From positions 82,398-146,397 of the forward strand of contig JAGHZU010000008.1 in assembly GCA_017745235.1 (NCBI GenBank): a stretch of DNA of 64,000 nucleotides. Reading direction: 5' to 3'. The notes beneath the pieces are model-generated. The model did no database searches. It saw only the letters and a list, made by a program, of their open reading frames with translations, and was not told the origin of the DNA. Position 1 is the stretch's first letter. Each line of letters begins with the position of its first letter. Position numbers and translations under genes: made by a program. The stretch is from Caulobacter sp. (GTDB lineage: Bacteria; Pseudomonadota; Alphaproteobacteria; Caulobacterales; Caulobacteraceae). Positions 1-8,312 of this stretch are shown here, one piece after another.

Positions 1-37
1 TGACTAGGCTTCTCCTTGCATCGGGGAGAAGTGCGTC

Positions 38-2977
38 ATGAAGGTTGTCCTGGTCGCCGTCGTCCTGGCCCTGTCCTGCGCGGGCGCATGGGCGGGCGAG
101 AGCCCCAACCCGGTGCTGGTCGCCCGGCCCCGGGGCGTGGCGATCGAGGATTCGCGAAACCACGCGCTGAAGATCGGCCGGCTGGATGTCGGCGTGGTCC
201 TGGACGGCGGCCTGGCCCGCACGGTGATCGAGGTTCGCTTCGACAATCCCGGCAAGGAGGCGATGGAGGGCGACTTCACCCTGGCTCTGCCGGCCGGGGC
301 GGTGATCGACGGCTACGCCCTGGACGTCGATGGCCGCATGGTCGACGGCGTGCTGACCGGCAAGCGCCAGGCGCGGCTGGTCTATGAGCGGCGCGTACGG
401 GCCGGGATCGATCCGGGCCTCGCCGAAGTGACCGACGACAACGCCTTCCATACCCAGGTCTTCCCGATCCTGGCCGGCAAGGGCCGCACGATCCGCCTCA
501 GCTATGTCAGTCCTCTGGCCGCAGACGGCGGCTTCGTCCTGCCCCTGGCGGCCGACCAGGCGGTGGGCGAGTTCAAGCTGGCGGTGACGGTGGTGGGTGC
601 GGACGCCCCGCCGGACATCGCCCAGCCGGGCCTGCCGCTGAAATGGGCCAAGGACGGCCAGCGGCTGACGGCCGGAGCCTCGGCCCGCGACGTCACCCTC
701 TCCCAGGGGCTGCGGATCGGGGCGTGGAAGCCGGTCCAGGCCCTGCGGCTCAGCCGCCATACCAACGGCGAGCGCTTCTTCGAACTGAGCCTGCCGTTCG
801 ACGCCCACGCCGTCGCGGCGGGACGGCTGCGTATCTACTGGGACCGTTCGCGCTCGCGCACGGACGACGACCTGAAGGGCGAGATCGCGGTGCTGCGCCG
901 CTATGTCGAGGCCGCGCGGCCGCGCGCGATCGAACTGGTGACCTTCGCCGACGACGCCCCCCGCGCAACCGTGCTGGCCAGCCCCACGGGCGAGGCGCTG
1001 GAGGCGGCGCTGGGCGCGGTGGCCTATGGCGGCGCCAGTTCGTTGAAGGGGGTGTTCAAGGCAGGCCGGGGCGAGGCCGACACCTGCGTGCTGGCGACCG
1101 ACGGCCGCATGAACCTCGACGGCTGGAATTCGACCTCGCCGCCGTGCCGGACCCTGGCCCTGTCCAGCGCCCGGGATGTCGATCGCGGCTTCCTGGCGAC
1201 CCTGGCCCAGCGGGGCGGCGGGACCCATGTCGACCTCGCAGCGATCGGGCCCGAGGCCGCGCTGGCGCGCCTGACCTCGGCCGGTCCGCCGGCCTTCACC
1301 CTGACCACCGACGACGGCCAGGTCGTGGACTATCGCCCGCTGGCGGGACCCAGCGGTCGCTGGTGGATCATCGGCAAGACCCCCGCCGCCCGGTCCCTGA
1401 TGTTCGCCAGCGCGGACGGCACGCACCGGACCTTGCCGCTGGACGGTCCGGTCGAGGCCTTCGACGGGGTGGGCGCGCTGTGGGGGCGCGAGGCGGTGGC
1501 GGCCCTGCTGGCCACCGATCAGCCCGATCGCGACGAGGCCCTGGCCCTGGCGCGGCGCTACAACGTGGCCACGGGCGACGCCAGCTTCGTGGTGCTGGAG
1601 AACGTCTACGACTATGTCGAGGCGGGCGTGGCGCCGCCGGCTTCGGCCGGGGCCGCGATGCAGGACGATTACCGCCGCGCGATGATCCAGCAGAAGGCGG
1701 AGGAAGCCGAAGACCGCGCCCGGCGCCTGGACGAGGTGGTCGAGGCCTGGAACGAGCAGAAGCAATGGTGGGCGCAGCGCCCCCGGAAGCCAGACCGCCG
1801 CGGCGTCGAAGAGCGGGATAGCCTCGTCGTCCCGCCGCCTCCGGTGTACGCGCCGCCGCCTTCGCCATCGCCTTCCGTCGCGACGCCGCTGCCCCCGGCC
1901 GTTGCGAAGGCCGCGCCGGCCCAGGGTTATATCCTGGGCGCCGCCGCCGCCGCCGCCGCCGCCGACGCCGGGGTCGAGGAGATCGTGACGACCGCCCGGC
2001 GTCGCGGCGACGAACCGTCCGATCGCATCGCGGTCGAAGCGGCCGAATGGAATCCCGACCGGCCCTACCTGAGGGCCTTGGCCGCCGCCTCGCCAGAGAC
2101 CTGGCCGGCCCGCTTCGCCGAGATGGAGAGGCGGTACGGCGACGCTCCGGCCTTCTATTTCGACGTCGCCGAGCAACTGTTCCGGGCCGGACGCGCGGCC
2201 GAGGCGGCGCGGATGGCCGTCACCGCGCTGGACGTGCCGGGCGCCAACGGCAAGACGATGATCATCGTCGCCGATTGCCTGCAGGCCTATGGCGCCCTGG
2301 ATCGGGCGATCTGGCTGCGCGAGCGCATCCTGTTCCTGGAGCCCGACCGCCCGCAGCCGCGCCGCGATCTGGCCCTGGCCCTGATCGCGCGGGGTGACCG
2401 CGCCACGGGCGCGGCGCGCGAGGCCGACTATCGCCGGGCGCTGAACCTGCTGAACGAGGTGATCGTCCGCCCCTGGAGCGGGTCCTATGACGGCATCGAG
2501 GTTGTGGCCTTGATGGAGGCCAATCACCTGGTCGCGCGGATGAAGACGCTGGGCCTGGACCAGTCCGTGCTGGATCCGCGCCTGGTCTCCCTGCTGGACG
2601 TCGATATTCGCGCGGTGCTCGACTGGAACACCGACGAGACGGACATGGACCTGTGGGTCGACGAGCCGACGGGCGAGCGGGCGATCTACAGTAATCCCGC
2701 CACGGCGATCGGCGGGCGCCTGTCCAACGACATGACCCAGGGCTTCGGGCCCGAGGAATACCTGCTGCGTCGCGCGCCCAACGGCGAGTATGTGCTGCGG
2801 GTCAACGTCTTCGCCGCTGACGTGCTCGATCCCAACGGGCCCAGCACCGTGCGCGTGCGCCTGTTCCGCGACTGGGGCCGTTCCGGCGAGAAGGAGGAGA
2901 CCTTCACCCTCGAACTGAAGAGCGGCGACGACGGCGAGGTGAAGGTCGGGCGCTTCGTGGTCGGGAAGAAGCGCTAG
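38..2977 (+). CDS. Secreted VIT/vWA protein with TPR-like and DUF2135-like C-terminal regions
   Basis: 979 residues, with an SD-like GGGGAG 10 bases before the ATG. An N-terminal signal peptide (about 1-19) is followed by a VIT domain (about 30-150). A vWA-like domain follows, with a MIDAS-type DRSRS at 269-273, a GGASS segment near 331 and TDG at 354-356. A charged and proline-rich linker leads to an eight-alanine run encoded by eight GCC codons. TPR-like helices (about 665-800) and a DUF2135-like beta domain (about 855-975) follow. VIT/vWA proteins are usually exported metal-dependent adhesion or scaffold proteins; the partner is unknown. Residues 647-656 (EEIVTTARRR) resemble the plug-proximal motif of TonB-dependent receptors, which is unexpected here. 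It converges on the next gene, the two stop codons abutting. Domain calls are firm for VIT/vWA and tentative for the C-terminus. Confidence 0.85.
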   Translation: MKVVLVAVVLALSCAGAWAGESPNPVLVARPRGVAIEDSRNHALKIGRLDVGVVLDGGLARTVIEVRFDNPGKEAMEGDFTLALPAGAVIDGYALDVDGRMVDGVLTGKRQARLVYERRVRAGIDPGLAEVTDDNAFHTQVFPILAGKGRTIRLSYVSPLAADGGFVLPLAADQAVGEFKLAVTVVGADAPPDIAQPGLPLKWAKDGQRLTAGASARDVTLSQGLRIGAWKPVQALRLSRHTNGERFFELSLPFDAHAVAAGRLRIYWDRSRSRTDDDLKGEIAVLRRYVEAARPRAIELVTFADDAPRATVLASPTGEALEAALGAVAYGGASSLKGVFKAGRGEADTCVLATDGRMNLDGWNSTSPPCRTLALSSARDVDRGFLATLAQRGGGTHVDLAAIGPEAALARLTSAGPPAFTLTTDDGQVVDYRPLAGPSGRWWIIGKTPAARSLMFASADGTHRTLPLDGPVEAFDGVGALWGREAVAALLATDQPDRDEALALARRYNVATGDASFVVLENVYDYVEAGVAPPASAGAAMQDDYRRAMIQQKAEEAEDRARRLDEVVEAWNEQKQWWAQRPRKPDRRGVEERDSLVVPPPPVYAPPPSPSPSVATPLPPAVAKAAPAQGYILGAAAAAAAADAGVEEIVTTARRRGDEPSDRIAVEAAEWNPDRPYLRALAAASPETWPARFAEMERRYGDAPAFYFDVAEQLFRAGRAAEAARMAVTALDVPGANGKTMIIVADCLQAYGALDRAIWLRERILFLEPDRPQPRRDLALALIARGDRATGAAREADYRRALNLLNEVIVRPWSGSYDGIEVVALMEANHLVARMKTLGLDQSVLDPRLVSLLDVDIRAVLDWNTDETDMDLWVDEPTGERAIYSNPATAIGGRLSNDMTQGFGPEEYLLRRAPNGEYVLRVNVFAADVLDPNGPSTVRVRLFRDWGRSGEKEETFTLELKSGDDGEVKVGRFVVGKKR

Positions 2978-3556
2978 CTACCGCGTCGCGCCCGGCTTCC
3001 ACAGCACGTCGGCCGCGCCATCGTCGTTGGCGCGTCGGGCGGCGACGAACAGCAGGTCCGACAGGCGGTTGAGGTATTTCAGCGCCGGCTCGCCGACGAT
3101 CTCGCCCTCTGTTCCGATCAGTTCGACCACCTTGCGCTCGGCCCGGCGGCACACGGTTCGGGCCACGTGCAGGGCGGCGGAGGCGGGCGAGCCGGCGGGC
3201 AGGACGAACGAGGTGAGGGGCGAAAGGCGCGCGTTCATTGCGTCGATCTCGCGTTCCAGCCGCTCGACCTGGCTGTCGATCACGCGCAGCGGCTCCCATT
3301 CGGGCTTTTCGTTTTGCTCGGGCGTAGCCAGGTCCGCGCCCAGATCGAAGAGGTCGTTCTGGATGCGCTCCAGCAAGGCGTCCAATTCCGCATCGTCCTT
3401 GGTGTGCTGGCGGGCGACGCCGATGAAGGCGTTGGTCTCGTCGACCCCGCCATAGGCCTCGACCCGCAGGGAGGCCTTGCTGACCGGCTGGCCGGTGGAC
3501 AGGCGCGTCAGGCCCTTGTCGCCGGTGCGGGTGTAGATGCGGTTGAGCGTCACCAT
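2978..3556 (-). CDS. PduO-type cob(I)alamin adenosyltransferase
   Basis: 192 residues, usual for the PduO family. It would transfer the adenosyl group of ATP to cob(I)alamin to make adenosylcobalamin in the cytoplasm. The N-terminal TRTGDKGLTRL motif is the family's ATP-binding signature, followed by EAYGGVDETNAFIG. The later RRAERKVVEL helix carries the conserved arginines and glutamate. It stands alone, convergent with the VIT/vWA gene. Adenosylcobalamin would serve mutases such as those that act after crotonyl-CoA carboxylase/reductase, encoded 10 kb away, but that link is inference. Confidence 0.93.
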   Translation of the reverse strand: MVTLNRIYTRTGDKGLTRLSTGQPVSKASLRVEAYGGVDETNAFIGVARQHTKDDAELDALLERIQNDLFDLGADLATPEQNEKPEWEPLRVIDSQVERLEREIDAMNARLSPLTSFVLPAGSPASAALHVARTVCRRAERKVVELIGTEGEIVGEPALKYLNRLSDLLFVAARRANDDGAADVLWKPGATR

Positions 3557-3782
3557 CGAATGGGATCCCTTGCCGAAGCCCTGGACCAGAATGTCCCTGG
3601 GGCGACTTGTCTCAGCGCCAAACTCGCCCGGACGTGGTCTGCTCGCCGCATGGAGGTGCGAGCATCCCCCATCGACCTCCGGTCTGTCAGTGGCGTTCAG
3701 TAAGCGTGCCTGCAGTCGTTGCGTGAGCTTAGGTAGCTGAAGCGCGGCGGTCGTCCCAGTCCCCCTCGGGCGATCGCCGGCT

Positions 3783-3980
3783 TCAGTGGTGCTTCCACCA
3801 GAACGCCGCGACCAGCACCACCACGGCCACGAACTGCAACACCACGCGCAGCCGCATCAGCTTGTTGGAATACGAGCGGCCGAAATCGCCTCCCCGGAAC
3901 AGGGCGTAGACGCCCACGCACAGGGTCAGCAGCACCGCGCCCAGGGCGACCGGGATCAGGATCGAGAACAACTGGTTCAT
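3783..3980 (-). CDS. Twin transmembrane small protein (HIG1-like)
   Basis: 65 residues with two hydrophobic helices (about 4-27 and 44-61) joined by a short basic loop containing GGDFGRSYSNKLMRLRV. The loop and the second helix match the HIG1-like twin-transmembrane family common in alphaproteobacteria. Eukaryotic HIG1 proteins associate with cytochrome oxidase complexes, so a respiratory role is possible but unproven. No partner gene is adjacent. The 226 bases between this gene and the adenosyltransferase show no further gene. Confidence 0.8.
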   Translation of the reverse strand: MNQLFSILIPVALGAVLLTLCVGVYALFRGGDFGRSYSNKLMRLRVVLQFVAVVVLVAAFWWKHH

Positions 3981-4317
3981 GGCTGCAAACTAGGCCTCCG
4001 TCCCTGGCTTGGCCAGAGCGCGGGCCAGGGCGTGGGGCGCTCCGCCGCCCGTTTCTCCGATTCGAGTTCCTCAGACCAGGTTCGGCGAGCGTGTTCGCTG
4101 AGTGCATTTGTCGCAGTGACCCCCTGGCACCGGTATCATACACCTCCGGAAACGCTGCTGTTTGGCGTTTTTGGTTCAGTTTTCGGGTTGCAACCCCTTG
4201 AAGCGGGGGGTAAACGCGCCACCTTCAAATTCTAGTACGCGTTCGTTGAACACGATCAACTCCTCACCGCAGGTCTTGTTCAACGCCATCCATCCGCGGG
4301 GAGGCAGGAGAGACCTG
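3981..4317. other. Intergenic region upstream of the small protein/TetR pair
   Basis: 337 bases with no credible gene. Two features are visible. AAACGC (4150-4155) and GCGTTT (4165-4170) can form a six-pair hairpin followed by TTGG, too weak to call a terminator. Nearer the next gene lies the dyad GTTGA-N6-TCAAC (4245-4260), listed separately. Confidence 0.5.
4245..4260. promoter_or_regulatory. Candidate TetR operator (GTTGA-N6-TCAAC)
   Basis: A perfect 5-bp inverted repeat with a 6-base spacer, 58 bases upstream of the small-protein start. The size and place suit an autoregulatory TetR-family site. The assignment is inference; no binding motif for this regulator is known to me. Confidence 0.35.
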
Positions 4318-4545
4318 ATGGCCCAGAGCGCTCGCAGCGCCGTCGCCGACCCCTCCGCGTCCGAACGCGAGGACGCGCTGGCGGAGGTCCGTCAACTGAT
4401 CACCGATCTGCGCGACGCCGCGCAGGACGGCCGCGGTCTGGCCCGTCGCTACGCCGACGTCCTCCAGAACGTGGTCGATGAATATTGCATCGAATTCGAG
4501 AAGCGCGCCGAAGCCGCGCTTGCTCGCCTGGAGGCTGTGGCATGA
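4318..4545 (+). CDS. Small hypothetical protein co-translated with TetR
   Basis: 75 residues, not recognised. The ATG at 4318 is preceded by GAGGCAGGAG with 7 bases of spacing, which rules out the longer upstream reading frame. It is almost wholly helical and acidic (repeated DALAEVRQLITDLRD-type heptads), with no cysteine-rich or membrane segment, so a short coiled-coil or dimeric helical protein is likely. Its stop overlaps the TetR start by ATGA, implying translational coupling. It may be a partner of that regulator, but this is only suggested by position. Confidence 0.7.
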   Translation: MAQSARSAVADPSASEREDALAEVRQLITDLRDAAQDGRGLARRYADVLQNVVDEYCIEFEKRAEAALARLEAVA

Positions 4546-5189
4546 GCTTTGTATCCCTGAACATCGAGTCGCCCGCCGACGCGCCGGTCAAGCTGACCCG
4601 CCGCGCCCTGGCCAAGCAGCGCACCCGTGAGCGAGTCCTGGCGGCCGCCCGCCGCCTGTTCACCGAGCGCGGCTACGAAGGCGCGACCATTCGCGACATC
4701 GCCCAGGCCGCCGGCATGTCGACGGGCGCGGTGTTCGCCAGCTTCGCCGACAAGAGCGAGCTGTTCGACGAGATCCTGACCGCCGACTACGAAGTCATCT
4801 ACGCCCAGATGAAGCAGGCCGGCCAGAACGCCGCCTCCGTCGACGAAGGCGTGATCGGCATGTTCGCCGTCGCCTACGGCTTCCACGTCGAGCAGCTGCC
4901 GCTGCTGCAGGCCAGCATCGCCGTCTCCTGGACCCGTTCGGAGACCGCCGAGCGCCGAAACCGCGGCCACGTGAAGTACATCTTCAAGCTGCTGGCCGAC
5001 GTGCTGGAGCGCGGCGTGGAGCGCGGTGAACTGAAGGCTGGCGTCGACGTTAAGCTTCTCGCCGAGATCATCTGGGACGTGTATGTCGCCAACTATCGCC
5101 GGGCCATCTTCGACGCCTGGACGGTCGAGGCGCTGCTGGCCCGGTTCGCCGAACAGCTGAAGGTGATCCTGGCCGGGGCCCGCGCCTGA
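4542..5189 (+). CDS. TetR-family transcriptional regulator
   Basis: 215 residues from the ATG that overlaps the upstream stop. A disordered start (about 1-20) leads to a typical TetR helix-turn-helix (RERVLAAARRLFTERGYEGATIRDIAQAAGMSTGAVFASFADKSELF). The C-terminal ligand domain is all helical. A second TetR gene follows after 94 bases, with similar architecture, and no obvious transporter or enzyme target is adjacent; autoregulation through the dyad at 4245 is plausible. Ligand and targets cannot be read from the sequence. Confidence 0.92.
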   Translation: MSFVSLNIESPADAPVKLTRRALAKQRTRERVLAAARRLFTERGYEGATIRDIAQAAGMSTGAVFASFADKSELFDEILTADYEVIYAQMKQAGQNAASVDEGVIGMFAVAYGFHVEQLPLLQASIAVSWTRSETAERRNRGHVKYIFKLLADVLERGVERGELKAGVDVKLLAEIIWDVYVANYRRAIFDAWTVEALLARFAEQLKVILAGARA

Positions 5190-5233
5190 CACCTTGCCTG
5201 ACGGCCTGGACGGGCGCCCCGACAGGGGCGTCC

Positions 5234-5249
5234 GTTCGCCGAAACGAAC
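5234..5249. promoter_or_regulatory. Candidate operator (GTTCG-N6-CGAAC)
   Basis: A perfect 5-bp inverted repeat in the 94-base gap before the second TetR gene, 35 bases from its start codon. Its GTTCG half-site also occurs just left of the dyad upstream of the first TetR pair (4241-4245). Autoregulatory or cross-regulatory binding is inferred. Confidence 0.35.
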
Positions 5250-5283
5250 ATAGCGACGCAGAGCATATCCGGGGGGACGGTGC

Positions 5284-5886
5284 GTGGGCGTAAGAGACGA
5301 ACAGAAGCAGGCGACGCGGGAAAAGGTTCTTGAAGCCGCCCGCGACCTGTTCAACGAGACCGGTTACGACGAGACCACCATCCGCGCGATCGCAGAGCGC
5401 GCCGGGGTTTCGGTCGGCAGCGTATTCACCACCTTCGCCTCCAAGGCGGAGGTGCTCAGCCATGTCATGGAGCGCCGTCTGGGCGACCTTTACGCCGAGT
5501 TCGACCGCGTGCTGCCGTTCCTGCGGGGATCGACGGCCGATCGCCTGAGTTCGATCTTCGCGATCCATTACGAGTTCGAGACCCGGCGGGTGAAGCTGTT
5601 CCTCGCCCACATCGCCGCCTCGTACAATCCTTCCAACGATCCAGGCGTCACCCCCTACGGCCGCAACGAGCGCCTGACGCGCATGCTGCGCGAGGTGCTG
5701 GAAGGCGGGGTCCAGCGCGGCGACGTGCGCGCAGACCTCGACGTGCAGGTGATGGTCGACACCCTCAAGGCCGCCTACGCCTGGAACTACCGCATCGCCG
5801 CCGCGCGCGGCGCCGGCGCGGCGGAACTGTCCGCGGTCATGGACAAGCAGATCGCCTTCATCGCCGAGGGCTGGCGCCCGCGGTAG
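5284..5886 (+). CDS. TetR-family transcriptional regulator
   Basis: 200 residues from a GTG preceded by GGGGGGA. The N-terminal helix-turn-helix reads REKVLEAARDLFNETGYDETTIRAIAERAGVSVGSVFTTF. The ligand domain is helical and differs from that of the TetR just upstream, although both regulators share a GSVF/GAVF-type recognition region, so they may be distant paralogues. It converges on arsC with a 12-base gap. Target genes are not evident. Confidence 0.92.
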   Translation: MGVRDEQKQATREKVLEAARDLFNETGYDETTIRAIAERAGVSVGSVFTTFASKAEVLSHVMERRLGDLYAEFDRVLPFLRGSTADRLSSIFAIHYEFETRRVKLFLAHIAASYNPSNDPGVTPYGRNERLTRMLREVLEGGVQRGDVRADLDVQVMVDTLKAAYAWNYRIAAARGAGAAELSAVMDKQIAFIAEGWRPR

Positions 5887-5898
5887 GACGCGGAAACC

Positions 5899-6327
5899 TC
5901 AAGCCTCATCCCGGCCGGGACGGACGACTTCGCCGTCCTCCTTGGTGAAGCTTTCGGGTTTTCGATCCAGCAGGTCGAACACGACCTCGGAAGGGCGGCA
6001 GAGCTTCACGCCCTTGGGCGTGACGACGATGGGCCGGTTCACCAGGATCGGATGGGCGACCATGGCGTCCAGGATGCGATCCTCGCCGACGTCCGCGGCC
6101 AGGAGGCCCAGCGCCTCGGCGGGCGTACCTTTCTCTCGCATCAGTTGGCGAAGCGACAGGCCCGCCCGGGCGGCCAGTTCACGAAGCTGGGCGTGGCTCC
6201 ATCCGACTTCGAGATATTCGACGATCAAGGGCTCGTGGCCGGCGGACCGGATCATGGCCAGGGTGTTGCGCGACGTGCCGCAAGCCGGGTTGTGGAAGAT
6301 CCGGACGGGGAAGTCAGTGTCGTTCAT
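5899..6327 (-). CDS. arsC: Arsenate reductase (ArsC, glutaredoxin-dependent type)
   Basis: 142 residues. It would reduce arsenate to arsenite using glutathione/glutaredoxin. The N-terminal IFHNPACGTSRN carries the catalytic cysteine of the ArsC/Spx thioredoxin-like fold, and the later VNRPIVVTPKGVKLCRPSE matches the conserved arginine-containing region of plasmid R773-type ArsC. The start codon overlaps the aquaporin stop by four bases, so it is the last gene of an arsR-aqpS-arsC operon. Arsenite produced here would leave through the aquaporin, as no ArsB or Acr3 pump is encoded in the cluster. Confidence 0.95.
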   Translation of the reverse strand: MNDTDFPVRIFHNPACGTSRNTLAMIRSAGHEPLIVEYLEVGWSHAQLRELAARAGLSLRQLMREKGTPAEALGLLAADVGEDRILDAMVAHPILVNRPIVVTPKGVKLCRPSEVVFDLLDRKPESFTKEDGEVVRPGRDEA

Positions 6328-6998
6328 GGGGTCTCCTCCGCTTTGAGAAGCCAGCCGAAGACGGCGGCCGCGAGCAGCGCTCCGACGACCTGGGCCAGGA
6401 TGAAGGCCGGCGCGCGTGACGGCGCGATCCCGGCGAAGGTGTCCGAAAGGCTCCGCGCGATCGTCGCCGCGGGATTGGCGAAGGCGGTGGATGCGGTGAA
6501 CCAGTAGGCGGCGGCCACGTAGAGGCCGACCGCCAGGGCGGTGCTGCCGGGCCGGAAGCGGATCGTTCCGAGGATCGTCGCGATCAGGCCGAATGTCGCC
6601 ACGATCTCCGACAGGACCTGGCCCTGGTCGCTCCGCGACGCGGCGGAGACCTGGAGGATCGCCTCTCCGAACATGGCGTGCGCGGTCCAGACGCCGAGCA
6701 CCGCGCCCAAGACCTGGGCGAGCGGATAGGTCAGGGCCTGTCGCCATGGCGCCTCCCGCCGCAAGGCCGCGACCAGGGTGACCACCGGATTGAAATGCGC
6801 GCCCGAGATCGGGCTGAAGATCCAGATCAGCACGACCAGGGCCGCGCCCGTGGCCAGGGTGTTGTCCAGCAGGGCGATGGCGAGGTTCCCGCCGGACAGG
6901 CGCTGGCCCATGATCCCGGACCCGATGACGACGGCCAGCAGCAGCGCCGTGCCGAGGGCCTCGGCCGCCAGCCGCCGGGAAAGCCCAAAGCTTTCCAT
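6324..6998 (-). CDS. aqpS: Aquaglyceroporin of arsenic cluster (AqpS-like)
   Basis: 224 residues with six predicted membrane helices and both MIP-family half-helix motifs, HFNPVVTL and FANPAATIAR. The position between arsR and arsC is that of AqpS in Sinorhizobium meliloti, where the channel lets arsenite leave down its gradient. It begins two bases after the arsR stop and overlaps arsC by ATGA. A general glycerol or water role cannot be excluded, but the context argues for arsenite export. Confidence 0.9.
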   Translation of the reverse strand: MESFGLSRRLAAEALGTALLLAVVIGSGIMGQRLSGGNLAIALLDNTLATGAALVVLIWIFSPISGAHFNPVVTLVAALRREAPWRQALTYPLAQVLGAVLGVWTAHAMFGEAILQVSAASRSDQGQVLSEIVATFGLIATILGTIRFRPGSTALAVGLYVAAAYWFTASTAFANPAATIARSLSDTFAGIAPSRAPAFILAQVVGALLAAAVFGWLLKAEETP

Positions 6999-7000
6999 GG

Positions 7001-7357
7001 TCAGCAGACCGCGCCGGGCGCGCAGGCCTTCGCGCGATCGAGGATCGCACCCAGGGGCGCGCAGATCTCGGGCGCGCCGTTGCAGCAGTCTTCCATCAGG
7101 AAGCCCAGCATCGCGCTCATTGCGGCGTAGTCGGCGAAATAGATAATCGAGCGCCCCTCGCGCCGCGACGCGATCAGGCCGGCGTGGGAGAGCACGTTGA
7201 GATTGGCTGACAGGCTGTTGGGCAGCACGTCCAGCGTGCGGGCGATCTCGCCGGCCGCGATCCCGTCCGGACCGGCCTTCACCAGCAGACGGAAGATCGC
7301 CAGGCGCCCCTCGTGGCCGAGGGCGGAGAGCATGTTGACAGCGGCTTTCGATTCCAT
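7001..7357 (-). CDS. arsR: ArsR-family arsenite-responsive repressor
   Basis: 118 residues with a winged helix ([39 protein letters not shown]). Unlike R773 ArsR, it lacks an ELCVCDL metal site in the DNA-binding helix. Instead it has a C-terminal cysteine group ([11 protein letters not shown] and a final CAPGAVC) that could bind As(III). This resembles the alternative ArsR types with C-terminal thiol ligands. It is first in the arsR-aqpS-arsC operon and divergent from arsH. A palindrome overlaps its own start codon, which suits autorepression. Confidence 0.93.
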   Translation of the reverse strand: MESKAAVNMLSALGHEGRLAIFRLLVKAGPDGIAAGEIARTLDVLPNSLSANLNVLSHAGLIASRREGRSIIYFADYAAMSAMLGFLMEDCCNGAPEICAPLGAILDRAKACAPGAVC

Positions 7358-7383
7358 ATTTCCAATATGCTCGAATTATTCGA
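7355..7383. promoter_or_regulatory. Two tandem palindromes, likely ArsR operators
   Basis: CATATT-TCC-AATATG (7355-7369) and TCGAAT-T-ATTCGA (7371-7383) are both perfect dyads, one base apart, in the 54-base gap between divergent arsR and arsH. The first includes the arsR start codon. The AT-rich composition is unlike the surroundings. ArsR/SmtB proteins bind such dyads, so joint control of both directions is likely, though the exact site is inferred. Confidence 0.6.
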
Positions 7384-7411
7384 CAGTTCAATGACGCCGT
7401 TGGAGCCGCCC

Positions 7412-8146
7412 ATGACCGACCTTCCCGCCCTCGACGCCAAGTTCCTCGCCCAGGTCGATTGGGAGCGGCTGGAGCCGGCCTCGCCCTCACGGCATCCGCC
7501 CCGCATCCTGCTGCTGTATGGATCACTGCGGGCGCGGTCGTTCAGCCGCCTGCTGGTCGAGGAAGCCGCGCGCATCCTCCAGGCCCTGGGCTGCGAAACC
7601 CGCATCTTCGATCCCCGCGATCTGCCCTTGCCGGACGCCACCGGCCCCGATCACCCGAAGGTCCAGGAACTGCGGGCGCTGTCGCAGTGGTCGGAGGGGC
7701 AGGTCTGGTGCAGCCCGGAGCGGCACGGCGCGATCTCCGGGATCATGAAGGCGCAGATCGACTGGATCCCGCTGGAAATCGGCAGCGTGCGGCCCACCCA
7801 GGGCAAGACCCTGGCCGTCATGCAGGTCAGCGGCGGTTCGCAGTCATTCAATGCGGTCAACACCCTTCGGCTGCTGGGGCGTTGGATGCGGATGCTGACG
7901 ATCCCCAACCAGTCGTCGGTGGCCATGGCCTACAAGGAATTCGACGAGAACGACGGCATGAAGCCCTCGGCCTACTACGAGCGTGTCGTCGATGTGATGG
8001 AAGAGCTTGTGAAGTTCACCCTGCTGACTCGCGACCGGGCCGGCTACCTCGTCGACCGCTACAGCGAGCGCAAGGCCGACGGCCGGATCCCCGAACATGT
8101 GGCGTTGGGCGCCGAGGCCATGCGGCACGAGACGACGACCGCCTAG
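7412..8146 (+). CDS. arsH: ArsH NADPH-dependent FMN oxidoreductase
   Basis: 244 residues. ArsH oxidises trivalent organoarsenicals and also acts as a quinone reductase. [13 protein letters not shown] is the flavodoxin-like phosphate-binding loop of the ArsH family; [23 protein letters not shown] and [21 protein letters not shown] are the characteristic central motifs. The start at 7412 has GGAG six bases upstream and is preferred over the ATG at 7391. Divergent from arsR and probably under the same repressor. Confidence 0.95.
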   Translation: MTDLPALDAKFLAQVDWERLEPASPSRHPPRILLLYGSLRARSFSRLLVEEAARILQALGCETRIFDPRDLPLPDATGPDHPKVQELRALSQWSEGQVWCSPERHGAISGIMKAQIDWIPLEIGSVRPTQGKTLAVMQVSGGSQSFNAVNTLRLLGRWMRMLTIPNQSSVAMAYKEFDENDGMKPSAYYERVVDVMEELVKFTLLTRDRAGYLVDRYSERKADGRIPEHVALGAEAMRHETTTA

Positions 8147-8312
8147 GTGCGGACTCCGCCGAGTCGATATGGCCCCGGGGACCGAAAACGCCGTCGGTAA
8201 CGCAGATGAACGAAAGCTGTCGGCGTCCTCCCGAGATGGTTCAGCTTGGCCCCGCCATGGTGCGTCTCACGGGGCCGACGGCTCCGAACCGTTCAAAGGG
8301 ACAACGACGACC

